Of a stretch of DNA of 24,513 nt, positions 8,083 to 15,190 are shown in pieces. The translations under genes were made by a program, and so were the position numbers. The stretch lies in the IMG/VR virus record IMGVR_UViG_3300004804_000029, positions 1 through 24,513 of that record. The stretch is one strand, 5' to 3'. Origin of the DNA: a virus. The notes beneath the pieces were generated by a model that was not told the DNA's origin, searched no databases, and saw only the letters and a list, made by a program, of their open reading frames with translations. The first letter of the stretch is position 1. Each line of letters opens with the position of its first letter.

Positions 8083-8796
8083 ATGGCATTACCTATTAAT
8101 AATACACCAACCTATACGCTGGTGTTACCATCAACCGGTAAAGAAGTTAAGTATAGACCGTTTTTAATCAAAGAAGAGAAGACATTACTCTTGGCTCATC
8201 AGTCAGAAGATCCTAAAGTAATGGTCGAGTCTCTCAAAGGCGTGATTAAGTCATGCCTTAAAGATGACACAGATGTAGAAACGTTTGCTACATTTGACAT
8301 CGAGTATGTGTTTACACAGATCAGAGCAAAGTCTGTAGGTGAGATCGCAGAGTTAATGATTAGATGTGATACATGTGAAGATGAAAAGGCTGTTGCTAAG
8401 GTAGAAGTAGACTTGACTAAGATCGAAGTCAAAAAAGATACAGAGCATACAAACAAGATTCAACTTTTTGATGATGTTGGCATATTGATGAAGTATCCAA
8501 CAATCGATGTACTTAAGAAGTTAGAGAACCTTGATAACACAAATGTTGATGAAGTATTCAGTGTCATCATTGAATGTGTTGATTCGATATATGATACTAA
8601 TCAAGTATACCATGCTAAAGAACAAAGTAGAGATGAGTTGTTACAGTTCCTCAATAACTTATCATCTGAGCAGTTCCAAAGGGTTCAGAAGTTCTTTGAG
8701 ACGATGCCTAAGTTGACACAAGCTGTAGACTATAAGTGTCCAGTATGTAATAAAGAGCATCATAAAGTATTAGAGGGTTTAAATAGTTTTTTTTAG
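8083..8796 (+). CDS. 26: Baseplate hub assembly protein gp26 / tail assembly chaperone (short form)
   Basis: 237 aa (T4 gp26 is 208 aa). It matches the T4 gp26 baseplate family: YTLVLPSTGKEVKYRPFLIK, EEKTLLLAHQSEDP, then VEYVFTQIRAKSVGE-like text at 73-88. Two CxxC pairs, CDTC at 95-98 and CPVC at 219-222, could bind zinc. An AAGGAG site precedes the ATG. The last codons are AGT TTT TTT TAG within an eight-T run, and the -1 frame is open for 60 further codons, up to the tape measure start. gp26 is needed for hub assembly; together with the extension it has the layout of lambda gpG/gpGT tail chaperones. Confidence 0.8.
   Translation: MALPINNTPTYTLVLPSTGKEVKYRPFLIKEEKTLLLAHQSEDPKVMVESLKGVIKSCLKDDTDVETFATFDIEYVFTQIRAKSVGEIAELMIRCDTCEDEKAVAKVEVDLTKIEVKKDTEHTNKIQLFDDVGILMKYPTIDVLKKLENLDNTNVDEVFSVIIECVDSIYDTNQVYHAKEQSRDELLQFLNNLSSEQFQRVQKFFETMPKLTQAVDYKCPVCNKEHHKVLEGLNSFF
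8773..8793 (+). promoter_or_regulatory. Probable programmed -1 frameshift site with upstream SD-like stimulator
   Basis: The heptamer T TTT TTT (8787-8793) is a canonical X XXY YYZ slippery site in the gp26 frame, followed directly by the TAG stop. GAGGG at 8773-8777, 9 nt upstream, resembles the internal Shine-Dalgarno that stimulates the E. coli dnaX -1 frameshift. I see no strong downstream hairpin. Confidence 0.65.
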
Positions 8797-8975
8797 TTAA
8801 TCTCTCTCATGAGTCTTTGCATAACTTCTATAAGATGAACTTTGCACTGATGCAATATCATCATTATAGTTTAGAAGACTTAGAGAACATGATACCATTT
8901 GAGAGAGATATCTACGTTGCTATGTTAATTAAGTACTTAGAAGAAGAGAAACAGAGACAGGAAAATAACAAATAA
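8793..8975 (+). CDS. C-terminal extension of gp26 read by -1 frameshift
   Basis: Open in the -1 frame relative to gp26, giving 60 residues after the slip: LVNLSHESLHNFYK, then a helical stretch with MNFALMQYHHYSLEDLENM and IPFERDIYVAMLIKYLEEE, ending in a charged tail. The full fusion would be 297 aa. An internal ATG at 8835 has no Shine-Dalgarno, and the codons before it (HESLHNFYK) look protein-like, which argues for frameshifting over separate initiation. The stop overlaps the tape-measure ATG (TAATG). Position, short length and acidic/aromatic helix fit the T half of a G/GT tail assembly chaperone that binds the tape measure. It may play the part of T4 gp51, but no similarity was established. 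Confidence 0.7.
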   Translation, partial: LVNLSHESLHNFYKMNFALMQYHHYSLEDLENMIPFERDIYVAMLIKYLEEEKQRQENNK

Positions 8976-10543
8976 TGGCTAAGAAAGATCCATCGCTATC
9001 ATTAGAGTATATCTTACAGAAGCAGCAGTCTGAAAAGCTTTCAGGCTTAAGCTCTACTGTAAAGTCGCAGTTAGGTAATATACCTCCTGCTGGTAGCGGT
9101 ATGCCTCCTGAGAATAAGATCTTATCAGAACTTAAAAAGATCAACACGTCTTTAAATGTTGGTCTTAATAAGAACATCGTTAAGATGACTAAGACTATCG
9201 AGAATAGCACTAGTACTCTTGCTGGTTTTATGAAAGGATCTAGGAAACCAGTACCTCCACAAACTAAGAATGACTTAAGTCAACAAGATATAGAAGATAA
9301 AGACTATAAAGCCCAAGAGTTACATCTATTAGAAGAGATTCGTGATGGCTTAAGGATTAAAGAAAAGAAAAAGGATGATTCTGAACTTGCTACATGGCTA
9401 AAAATATTAGGTGGAGCTATTGCAGCGGCAGTTGCAGCCCTTAAATCGTGGACTAAATTAGTTAGAAATCTAATAGATGCTTTCCTTCCTGAAAAATTAA
9501 AAGCTAGGATATCTGAGTCATTTAATAAATGGTTTAAAGGTCTATTAAAAGATTTTAAATTAGCTAAGACCCAAATCTCAGACTTCTTTAAACCAGTATC
9601 AGACATATTTAAAAGTGTTGCAGAAAAGCTTAAGAAAGCTTTCACATTTAAAGAAGAAAGCTATATAGGAAAAATCATCAAAGCATTTAGGAATGGATTT
9701 AAATACATTGGAGACACATTTAACAGTGCTATTAAACTAATTAAAGCTTTCTCTAAACTAAATTTCGTATCATCTATAACAGAATTCTTTGGACAAATAT
9801 CTAAATTTGGAAAATACTTTGCTAAGATCGGTATGAGATTTGCTAGGATATTTGAACCACTTGCTATCATCATAGGCGTATTCACTACTATATCAAAGAC
9901 TATTGAAGGTTATAAGACAAAAGGAATAGTTGGTGGGATAGGCGGATTCTTAAAAGGCGTAGTAGGAAGTATCGTATTAGGGTTCTTCGATTTAGTCAAA
10001 GACATCTCTGCATGGGTAATAGGATTATTTGGGTTTGATAAAGCTAAAGCATTTTTAAATTCATTCTCGTTTGAGAAGCTATATGATGATATGATCGACA
10101 AGATCGTAGACTCTGTCAATAACCTATTCACTAGCATAGGTGATATATTCCGTAATGCACTTAAATGGTTATCTAACATCGAGATACCTGCAGTAAACTT
10201 CTCTGTATTTGGTAAGAAGTTTGAAGCTGGTCCATGGAAACCATTAGCTGGATTTGCTCCAGATGAAAAACCAACAGAAGCTCCTAAGGCAGTAACTGCA
10301 GAAGCTATTGAAGTTAAGCCAGAACAAGTAGTTACTCCTCCACCAGTTGCAGCTGAAGCAATCTATGATAGGTCTGCTGAGAATGAAGAAGGAGCAATGC
10401 AATCATTTGCTGCGCCTACTAATAACATAGTCAACGCACCAACGACTATCACTAAGTCTACACAAAACAACTTAATGAAGGTTAACATTAGAAATACTGA
10501 CACATCTATAAAAGATTATTATAGATCCAGATTTGCCTCATAA
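8975..10543 (+). CDS. Tape-measure/baseplate hub protein, gp29-like
   Basis: 522 aa (T4 gp29 is 590 aa). Long helical regions alternate with hydrophobic, glycine/alanine-rich segments, for example about 144-157 (LGGAIAAAVAALKS) and about 290-345 (PLAIIIGVFTTISK, then GIVGGIGGFLKGVVG). Phe/Lys repeats dominate 185-290, and a Pro/Glu-rich linker precedes the C-terminus, which ends TDTSIKDYYRSRFAS. This composition, with membrane-like segments in a soluble tail protein, is typical of tape measures, which set tail length and exit into the host envelope during DNA injection. It starts on the stop of the gp26 extension, exactly where tape measures follow their chaperones. Confidence 0.7.
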   Translation: MAKKDPSLSLEYILQKQQSEKLSGLSSTVKSQLGNIPPAGSGMPPENKILSELKKINTSLNVGLNKNIVKMTKTIENSTSTLAGFMKGSRKPVPPQTKNDLSQQDIEDKDYKAQELHLLEEIRDGLRIKEKKKDDSELATWLKILGGAIAAAVAALKSWTKLVRNLIDAFLPEKLKARISESFNKWFKGLLKDFKLAKTQISDFFKPVSDIFKSVAEKLKKAFTFKEESYIGKIIKAFRNGFKYIGDTFNSAIKLIKAFSKLNFVSSITEFFGQISKFGKYFAKIGMRFARIFEPLAIIIGVFTTISKTIEGYKTKGIVGGIGGFLKGVVGSIVLGFFDLVKDISAWVIGLFGFDKAKAFLNSFSFEKLYDDMIDKIVDSVNNLFTSIGDIFRNALKWLSNIEIPAVNFSVFGKKFEAGPWKPLAGFAPDEKPTEAPKAVTAEAIEVKPEQVVTPPPVAAEAIYDRSAENEEGAMQSFAAPTNNIVNAPTTITKSTQNNLMKVNIRNTDTSIKDYYRSRFAS

Positions 10544-10568
10544 AAAAAGGAGCTTACGCTCCTTTTTT
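10543..10568. terminator. Bidirectional intrinsic terminator between convergent genes
   Basis: AAAAAAGGAGC / GCTCCTTTTTT form an 11-bp perfect stem with loop TTAC. The A and T runs give a U-tract in both directions. It ends the plus-strand late block and the minus-strand replication block. The stem encodes the last residues (KKGA) and the loop holds most of the stop region of the minus-strand gene. Confidence 0.85.
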
Positions 10569-11090
10569 AAAATCTACCATCAATATAACCCGCTCTTCAT
10601 CAGAACCGTTATATGCATTATGGGTTATCATGTCATCGAACACAAACATCTTTCCTTGTTCCCATTCAACGCGTTCACCATTGACTTCTAAGTATGCACC
10701 TTTAGGACATATCAATCCTAAGTGAGATCTTAGTACTTCTCCAGTGTAACCAGTATGAGGGTATATTGTAGTCTTTGGCTCTAAGATAGAGAAGCCTGCT
10801 ATGTATACTCCAGGTATAGCTTTGACAAGCTTATTAGTTAAAGGGAATTGATCCCTAACTTTCTGCGTATAGTAGTAGTCGTCTCTACCTTTATAAACCA
10901 AACCGATAGCTTTCCATCCTTGATTATATAGTTCTTTCTCAGGCCAAGGATATACAAGGCCATCCTTAATGAATGCACTGTCGACAGTGATAGTCGCCAT
11001 AGCTTTTTTATATTCATCAAGGATGTCTTGCCAAGCTTCCTGTATTGTGTACAGGAACTTGTAGTTATCTATCGAGTAGATATAACTCAT
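10554..11090 (-). CDS. Aspartyl/asparaginyl beta-hydroxylase-like protein (copy 1)
   Basis: 178 aa. The C-terminal half has the double-stranded beta-helix signature of the Asp/Asn beta-hydroxylase family: H112 in PHTGYTGEVLRSHLGL (glycine, not aspartate, two residues on, as in human AspH), R121 and H123, then WEQGKMFVFDDMITHNAYN with H157, and R167 for 2-oxoglutarate in RVILMVDF. Such enzymes hydroxylate Asp/Asn side chains using iron and 2-oxoglutarate. The N-terminal half is unlike AspH and may hold substrate specificity. It ends in the terminator and its ATG overlaps the gp32 stop by one base, so it is co-transcribed with the replication genes. A related gene lies at 18919-19545. Target unknown. 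Confidence 0.75.
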   Translation of the reverse strand: MSYIYSIDNYKFLYTIQEAWQDILDEYKKAMATITVDSAFIKDGLVYPWPEKELYNQGWKAIGLVYKGRDDYYYTQKVRDQFPLTNKLVKAIPGVYIAGFSILEPKTTIYPHTGYTGEVLRSHLGLICPKGAYLEVNGERVEWEQGKMFVFDDMITHNAYNGSDEERVILMVDFKKGA

Positions 11091-12034
11091 TAGCCTTCAT
11101 CAGCGATCTTTTGGAAGAAGCTCATGTCGAACTCATCGTTATCGTTGATCTCAGGTGCTTTGCTTGGTGCTGGAGCAGCTGTGTATGAAGGAGCTGGTGC
11201 TGATGCAAAAGATTTAGGCTCTGCAACAGGTAATGGCTCATTCGTCAACTGTTCTGCAGTAGGGATGTTACCACTACCACTCAACACTGAATCAAGCTTA
11301 GCTTTGAGTTCATCATATGACTTAAAGTGTTTGTCTTCTAAGAACTCACCAAGTTTAACTTGACGATTCACTACAGTTAAGATTGCTTCATCTGTCGGAG
11401 CAACTGGAGATGATTCAGCGAATGCAGACTGATCATAGTTAGGATAACCTTCTACCGTACGCATACGAATCTTGAAGTTTGCACCTTCCCATAGATCAAA
11501 CACGTTTACTGGCTTCTCATCTTCAAATGTAGGACGAGCCTTGTTCATGATCATATCAAATATCTTTTTACCATACTTGAATAGCATTACTTTGCCTTCA
11601 TTTTCTGGGTGTTTAGGATCTGATACGACTAAGATGTTTGAGATGAAGTGTAAACGACGTTTCTGTTTACGTGCGATCTCTTTGTTTGCTTCTGAACCAG
11701 AGTTCCATAATGTAGTGTTTAACTCACCTACTGGATCGTTTTGGCCGTTGTTGCCATTACGTGGAGTAGTCAAAGAGTTCTCAATGTACCATTTGCCTGT
11801 AGGGCCTTGGAAACCATGTGAGAAGATTTTTACCCATGGTAACTCATCACCTTCGACTCTTGGTAAGAAACGGATGACTGCTGATGCATTACCAGCTTTA
11901 TCTCGCTCTAACTTCCAAAAACGGTCGTCTTCGAATGACTTGCTATCTTGTTGGGGGTTTGCGATCTTTTCAAAAGCTGAAGCAATTTTGCCAAAATCGT
12001 TTGTGCGCGAAGCACGGAGTGTGTTTAAGTCCAT
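11090..12034 (-). CDS. 32: Single-stranded DNA-binding protein gp32
   Basis: 314 aa (T4 gp32 is 301 aa). The N-terminal LRASRT resembles the LAST basic motif used for cooperative binding. The core follows T4 gp32: FSHGFQGPTGKWYIENS, KQKRRLHFISNILVVSDP, HPENEGKVMLFKYGKKIFD, DLWEGANFKIRMRTV and GYPNYDQSAF. The C-terminus is Pro/Ala-rich and ends in an acidic tail (NDNDEFDMSFFQKIADEG) that in T4 recruits replication proteins. H73 of the T4 zinc site is kept, but I see no cysteine anywhere in the protein, so the zinc finger is lost. gp32 coats single-stranded DNA in replication and recombination. It is last in the order gp33-gp59-gp32, with its own late promoter and leader hairpin. Confidence 0.95.
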   Translation of the reverse strand: MDLNTLRASRTNDFGKIASAFEKIANPQQDSKSFEDDRFWKLERDKAGNASAVIRFLPRVEGDELPWVKIFSHGFQGPTGKWYIENSLTTPRNGNNGQNDPVGELNTTLWNSGSEANKEIARKQKRRLHFISNILVVSDPKHPENEGKVMLFKYGKKIFDMIMNKARPTFEDEKPVNVFDLWEGANFKIRMRTVEGYPNYDQSAFAESSPVAPTDEAILTVVNRQVKLGEFLEDKHFKSYDELKAKLDSVLSGSGNIPTAEQLTNEPLPVAEPKSFASAPAPSYTAAPAPSKAPEINDNDEFDMSFFQKIADEG

Positions 12035-12073
12035 CGTATTTTCCTTATATTAATAGTATTAAATGTGTATTTT

Positions 12074-12087
12074 GTAGATTGCTCTAC
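12074..12087 (-). promoter_or_regulatory. Hairpin in the gp32 leader, candidate autoregulatory element
   Basis: On the mRNA strand GTAGA-GCAA-TCTAC forms a 5-bp stem closed by a GNRA-type GCAA loop, ending 39 nt before the gp32 ATG. The rest of the leader is AU-rich and unstructured through the AAGG site. In T4, gp32 represses its own translation by nucleating at a folded leader element that ends near -40 and coating an AU-rich unstructured stretch. The layout here is the same; a pseudoknot partner for the loop is not evident. Confidence 0.5.
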
Positions 12088-12091
12088 GTTT

Positions 12092-12718
12092 TTATTTATA
12101 CAAACCCACATCAAAATTTGCAATAAATTCACTAAATATTTTATAGAGTTTGTCCTTATCATACTTCACAAATCCTCTAAGTTTCTCAAGCCTTCGTATC
12201 TCTGTCTCTAATATTAAGCTAATATGGGTATCATTTTTCCATACCATGAATAGCCTCTCATAGAAGTCACCTAATATACTGATAGTCTGAGGACTGATAC
12301 GTTTTCCTAGGTATAGTTTAATTATAACAGGAAACTCATTATTTGTACAATTAAAAATCTGTTGTATGCTGTACTTATTCTTTTCAGCTTCCAATAGTAA
12401 TACATTTAGGTCGTCTGAGAATACCTTAGTAACGCTTTCCTTGACCTTCTTCCAATGTAGATAAAACTCTTCAGCTTCCTCTACACCATAGATCATGTTA
12501 TCATTGCCATAGATAAAGTTTGCCACATAGAACTGTATGAGTTCTTGGTCTGTGTCAAACCTTCTAGCTAACTTCTCAAATATAAACCTATCGTTCCTAG
12601 CATTGAATGCATCATGGGAATACTTAATATTGCCTTTGTTCTGGAATACGTTAAACTTATCGTTATTGAAATGAAGTTTTAAGGCTAAGTAGTATCTAAA
12701 TGCCTTAAATCCGTTCAT
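12092..12718 (-). CDS. 59: DNA helicase loader gp59
   Basis: 208 aa (T4 gp59 is 217 aa). It starts MNGFKAFRYYLALKLHF, followed by KYSHDAFNARNDRFIFEKLA, QFYVANFIYGND and an all-helical remainder, in the order seen in gp59 homologues. gp59 binds forked DNA coated by gp32 and loads the gp41 helicase. Its place between gp33 and gp32 matches T4 gene order. The start overlaps the end of gp33 by 4 nt. Its stop lies within the late promoter of gp32. Confidence 0.85.
   Translation of the reverse strand: MNGFKAFRYYLALKLHFNNDKFNVFQNKGNIKYSHDAFNARNDRFIFEKLARRFDTDQELIQFYVANFIYGNDNMIYGVEEAEEFYLHWKKVKESVTKVFSDDLNVLLLEAEKNKYSIQQIFNCTNNEFPVIIKLYLGKRISPQTISILGDFYERLFMVWKNDTHISLILETEIRRLEKLRGFVKYDKDKLYKIFSEFIANFDVGLYK
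12093..12100 (-). promoter_or_regulatory. Late promoter -10 (TATAAATA) for gp32
   Basis: A perfect TATAAATA on the minus strand, lying inside the last codons and stop of gp59. Transcription would start near 12087, at the first base of the leader hairpin, giving a leader of about 53 nt. T4 gp32 is likewise also expressed late from its own promoter. Confidence 0.6.
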
Positions 12719-12942
12719 ATATCAAGTTTGCCCTTCTTAGGCAGGTAGTTGAGCTCAATCATATCACGTTCAATCTTTTGCTTGAGGTTTTTATTGATCA
12801 TACCTGAGATGTCCTCAGGATCTATAAAGTTTTGTTCGCAGTATAGTAATACTGCATCCATATGGGAGATTCGTTTCTCTACGACTAATGCTTCAATGAA
12901 TAATGAGAATTCATTGGTGTTCTTAAACATCTTACCTTCCAT
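12715..12942 (-). CDS. 33: Late transcription coactivator gp33
   Basis: 75 aa (T4 gp33 is 112 aa). It has FIEALVVEKRISHMDAVLLY, CEQNFIDPEDISGMI and LKQKIERDMIELNYLPKK, as in gp33 of T4-like marine phages. gp33 links the sliding clamp to host RNA polymerase and gp55 at late promoters, which fits the TATAAATA elements in this window. Two starts are possible: ATG at 12942 (TAATG overlap) or ATG at 12930 (MFKNTNEF), where AAGG lies a few bases upstream. The second gives 71 aa and has the better ribosome site. Confidence 0.8.
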   Translation of the reverse strand: MEGKMFKNTNEFSLFIEALVVEKRISHMDAVLLYCEQNFIDPEDISGMINKNLKQKIERDMIELNYLPKKGKLDI

Positions 12943-13208
12943 TATAACATGCCTAAATAGTGATTAGTCATCTTAATGTTATGCTTGATGTTCTCGTATG
13001 CTTTATACTTATCATTATATGCTTTCCATACTGGTGCATTCTTGTCAGTAGTAGCATTCATCTGATCGTCAAATAGCTCTAAGTATTCATCAAAGAATTT
13101 ATTGATCTCGTTTAAGTTCTTTTCTAACTCACCTTTGACTCTTATTAGTTCTGATTTATTACCTGTTTGATAACTGTGATTTATATGTTGTGCCACATTC
13201 ATGTCCAT
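12942..13208 (-). CDS. Small helical protein of unknown function
   Basis: 88 aa, mostly charged helix: LIRVKGELEKNLNEINKFF, then LELFDDQMNA and AYENIKHNIKMTNHYL. This could form a coiled coil. In T4, this place upstream of gp33 holds dsbA, also 89 aa, but the sequence does not match, and a better DsbA candidate lies at 22974. The first ATG (13208) is too close to its AAGGA; the ATG at 13202 (MNVAQH) has better spacing. A strong promoter-like element at 13228-13256 would start the transcript about 13-19 nt upstream, so this is probably the first gene of the gp33-gp59-gp32 unit. Confidence 0.65.
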   Translation of the reverse strand: MDMNVAQHINHSYQTGNKSELIRVKGELEKNLNEINKFFDEYLELFDDQMNATTDKNAPVWKAYNDKYKAYENIKHNIKMTNHYLGML

Positions 13209-13227
13209 TTCCTTGATTTAAAATTAT

Positions 13228-13256
13228 ATTATACCACACAATTCAATTAATGTACA
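13228..13256 (-). promoter_or_regulatory. Promoter of the TxTACw-17-TATAAT family
   Basis: Minus strand: -35 TGTACA (13256-13251), 17-nt spacer beginning TTAATTG, -10 TATAAT (13233-13228). The predicted start near 13221 precedes the small gene and gp33-gp59-gp32. It shares sequence and spacing with five other sites in the window. Confidence 0.7.
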
Positions 13257-13261
13257 CAACT

Positions 13262-13954
13262 TTAATCTATCGCACCATCCTCAACTTTTACCTTAATCTT
13301 AGCTTTCTTGACTGCAGGCTTTGGTTGTTCCACGATCTCATTATCCTTCTCAGCTTCCTTCTTAGCTTGCAGCTCTACAGCCTCAAACCTCTTCTTGAGT
13401 CTAGGCTTGATCTCTTCTGCGTTGAACCACAACTCAAGTCCATTTAAGACCTTCTCTAATTCAGTCTTAGTTAAGAAACCTTGGTATGCATCTAACAATA
13501 GCTTCTCACACTGTTTAACCGTAAAGTCTGTGTGCGCCTTGACTGTTGGTGTGTTACCAGCAGATCCGAATGAAGCAGTATGGATCATGATGTAGGCTGT
13601 ATCATATACATGGACAGCATGGCAATACATGGCTATTAGAGAGGCAGCAGAGTGACATGCACCCATTAGGAATGCAGTCACTTCTGCCCGAGATGAAAGG
13701 ATGCCTGATATGATTGCTCCAGCAGAATCAAGGTTACCACCTGGAGAATTAATAAACAGGTGAATCTTGTCGTTCTCGGATGCATTGATAAGCAGAGAGA
13801 CTAACTCTCTATACTTACTAGGATCCTCGATCTCTTGATCAAGAAATACTTCATGAGTTCTATATACAGACTCGATCGTATTGATATGTACATTATTAAG
13901 TAGTCCACTAAATATATTAGTTGGATTTTCATTTGCAAGTTGTGTCACGATCAA
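13262..13954 (-). CDS. ClpP-like serine protease
   Basis: 230 aa. ClpP landmarks are in order: IHLFINSPGGNLDSAGAI (69-73 is the NSPGG oxyanion loop), FLMGACHSAASLIAMY with the nucleophile at S105, and AYIMIHTASFG with catalytic H125. A C-terminal Lys/Glu/Val-rich tail (about 195-230) is an addition beyond the fold. The third triad residue cannot be placed with confidence. ClpP needs an ATPase partner; none is visible here, so it might work with host ClpA/ClpX, act alone like ClpP-type phage head proteases, or alter host proteolysis. It overlaps the SleB-like gene by 4 nt and therefore sits in an operon with a lysis-type gene, not with head genes. Confidence 0.8.
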   Translation of the reverse strand: MIVTQLANENPTNIFSGLLNNVHINTIESVYRTHEVFLDQEIEDPSKYRELVSLLINASENDKIHLFINSPGGNLDSAGAIISGILSSRAEVTAFLMGACHSAASLIAMYCHAVHVYDTAYIMIHTASFGSAGNTPTVKAHTDFTVKQCEKLLLDAYQGFLTKTELEKVLNGLELWFNAEEIKPRLKKRFEAVELQAKKEAEKDNEIVEQPKPAVKKAKIKVKVEDGAID

Positions 13955-14469
13955 ACCTTTCTATAAAATATATGATTTCCAATTTTTGTTGTTACACGAA
14001 CATTTTGCCACCTAGGATTTACATCTTTTGTATGGAAGAATAAAGCTCCTTTTGTAACATCTTGCATGTTCTTGTAGTTCATGTATGTATACGTAGCTAC
14101 AGATCTTGCATGTTCAAATACTTCTTTCTCATGCTTAGTATATCTATAAGCAACAGCTTTTGTTCTCTTATAGTCATCACAGTACCAACTAAACTGGCAT
14201 GTCTCTTCTATCTTTTGTGTCATAGCACCACAGATTGATTTTGGATATTTGCCAGAATGTACACGGTTAAGTGTAACCATTGCTACAGCTATCTGACCTT
14301 TAGTGGGTTCATATCCAGCCTCGTAATATACGTTCTGTGCTAGACACTCTACTTGTTTCTTTTCTGACTTAGTCAGAGTTTTAATTTTCTTATATAATGT
14401 TTCGGTATGTGCAATGTTAAAACTGCACAGGTAACATATAGCCAATATTGCGGCGAAAGTCTTTCTCAT
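13951..14469 (-). CDS. SleB-type cell wall hydrolase with signal peptide
   Basis: 172 aa. An N-terminal MRK plus about 17 hydrophobic residues looks like a signal peptide with a cut near NIA-HTE. The rest matches the cell wall hydrolase SleB family: LAQNVYYEAGYEPTKGQIAV with the catalytic Glu at 50, TLNRVHSGKYPKSICG, CQFSWYCDD, TKGALFFHT, PRW and IGNHIFYR. These enzymes are lytic transglycosylases acting on peptidoglycan. A secretory signal would let it reach the periplasm without a holin. AAGGAG precedes the ATG and a promoter lies 50 nt upstream. It is one of two cell-wall enzymes in this block, the other being GH19. Confidence 0.85.
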   Translation of the reverse strand: MRKTFAAILAICYLCSFNIAHTETLYKKIKTLTKSEKKQVECLAQNVYYEAGYEPTKGQIAVAMVTLNRVHSGKYPKSICGAMTQKIEETCQFSWYCDDYKRTKAVAYRYTKHEKEVFEHARSVATYTYMNYKNMQDVTKGALFFHTKDVNPRWQNVRVTTKIGNHIFYRKV

Positions 14470-14520
14470 GGGGATGTGCTCCTTGCGATTAGTTACTTAG
14501 CTTTTTATGTGCTTAGTATT

Positions 14521-14549
14521 ATTATACTTTAGATGTTAATTAAAGTAAA
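14521..14549 (-). promoter_or_regulatory. Promoter of the TxTACw-17-TATAAT family, driving the SleB-like and ClpP-like genes
   Basis: Minus strand: TTTACT (14549-14544), 17-nt spacer beginning TTAATTA, TATAAT (14526-14521). The predicted start near 14514 gives a 45-nt leader with an AAGGAG site before the ATG at 14469. The -35 overlaps the stop of the nuclease gene upstream. Confidence 0.7.
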
Positions 14550-15190
14550 TTTAATTTTTTGTAAGTTTGACGTAAGTCAACTAGATTGTGAATGAAGCTG
14601 CTACGCTTCCCTTGGAAGATTTGTGGTTTTTCATGGTCTACTCCTATTATTATTGTTAAGTTCGGAACTGAGATACCTGTCAGTTCCTCAAACATAACCG
14701 AATATGCCGTTGCTTGTAAAAAATAATGCTGTATATTATTTATATCTTTTGGTCTTTTAGAAGTCTTAAAATCGATTACCGATAGGACTCCATCATATTC
14801 ACCAATACAATCAACAGTTCCGGCTAACTCTAGTTTATCGGAATATAGCTTGCTTTCTAAAGCATGTATATTGTCTATCTTATCTACTATCGGCTTCATG
14901 GCATTCCACATCTCTGTGTCAAACATATCTGGCTCGATTACTTCACCTAAGAGGAACGCCTCACATAATGAGTGGATTCTTGTACCTCTACCTGATGCTG
15001 CTGTAGATATCCTATTTGCTTCTACCTCACCAACTCTTTTACGCCATTCATTAATAGCTTGTTTAGTAAGGTGTCCTGTTACTTGAGTAACTGAAGGATA
15101 GTTCTTACCAGAAGGTGTTTTATAGACTCGTCCTTCTGGTAGATCTAATCTTTCAAGGACTGGAAACTCATGATGTATAAAGTTCTTCAA
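14540..15190 (-). CDS. PD-(D/E)XK family nuclease (RecB/Cas4-like exonuclease)
   Basis: 216 aa. Motifs in order: YPSVTQVTGHL near 31-41, GRGTRIHSLCEAFLLGE (H73), ESKLYSDKLELAGTVDCIGE (E112, D127), VIDFKTSKRPK (D140, K142), and QATAYSVMFEEL (Q159). Together these make the metal-binding core of a PD-(D/E)XK exonuclease of the RecB/MGME1 type. Such phage enzymes process DNA ends or degrade host DNA; which applies here is unknown. Its start abuts the stop of the following upstream gene at 15191, so it belongs to the operon running from 16764 downstream. Confidence 0.85.
   Translation of the reverse strand: MKNFIHHEFPVLERLDLPEGRVYKTPSGKNYPSVTQVTGHLTKQAINEWRKRVGEVEANRISTAASGRGTRIHSLCEAFLLGEVIEPDMFDTEMWNAMKPIVDKIDNIHALESKLYSDKLELAGTVDCIGEYDGVLSVIDFKTSKRPKDINNIQHYFLQATAYSVMFEELTGISVPNLTIIIGVDHEKPQIFQGKRSSFIHNLVDLRQTYKKLNLL

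Noticed and set aside
8835-8975. Separate 46-aa gene starting at the internal ATG
   Set aside because: There is no ribosome site, and conserved-looking codons precede the ATG in the same frame; frameshifting from gp26 explains it better, though it is not excluded.
11472-12053. 193-codon plus-strand open frame
   Set aside because: It is the antisense of gp32, which is unmistakable on the minus strand.
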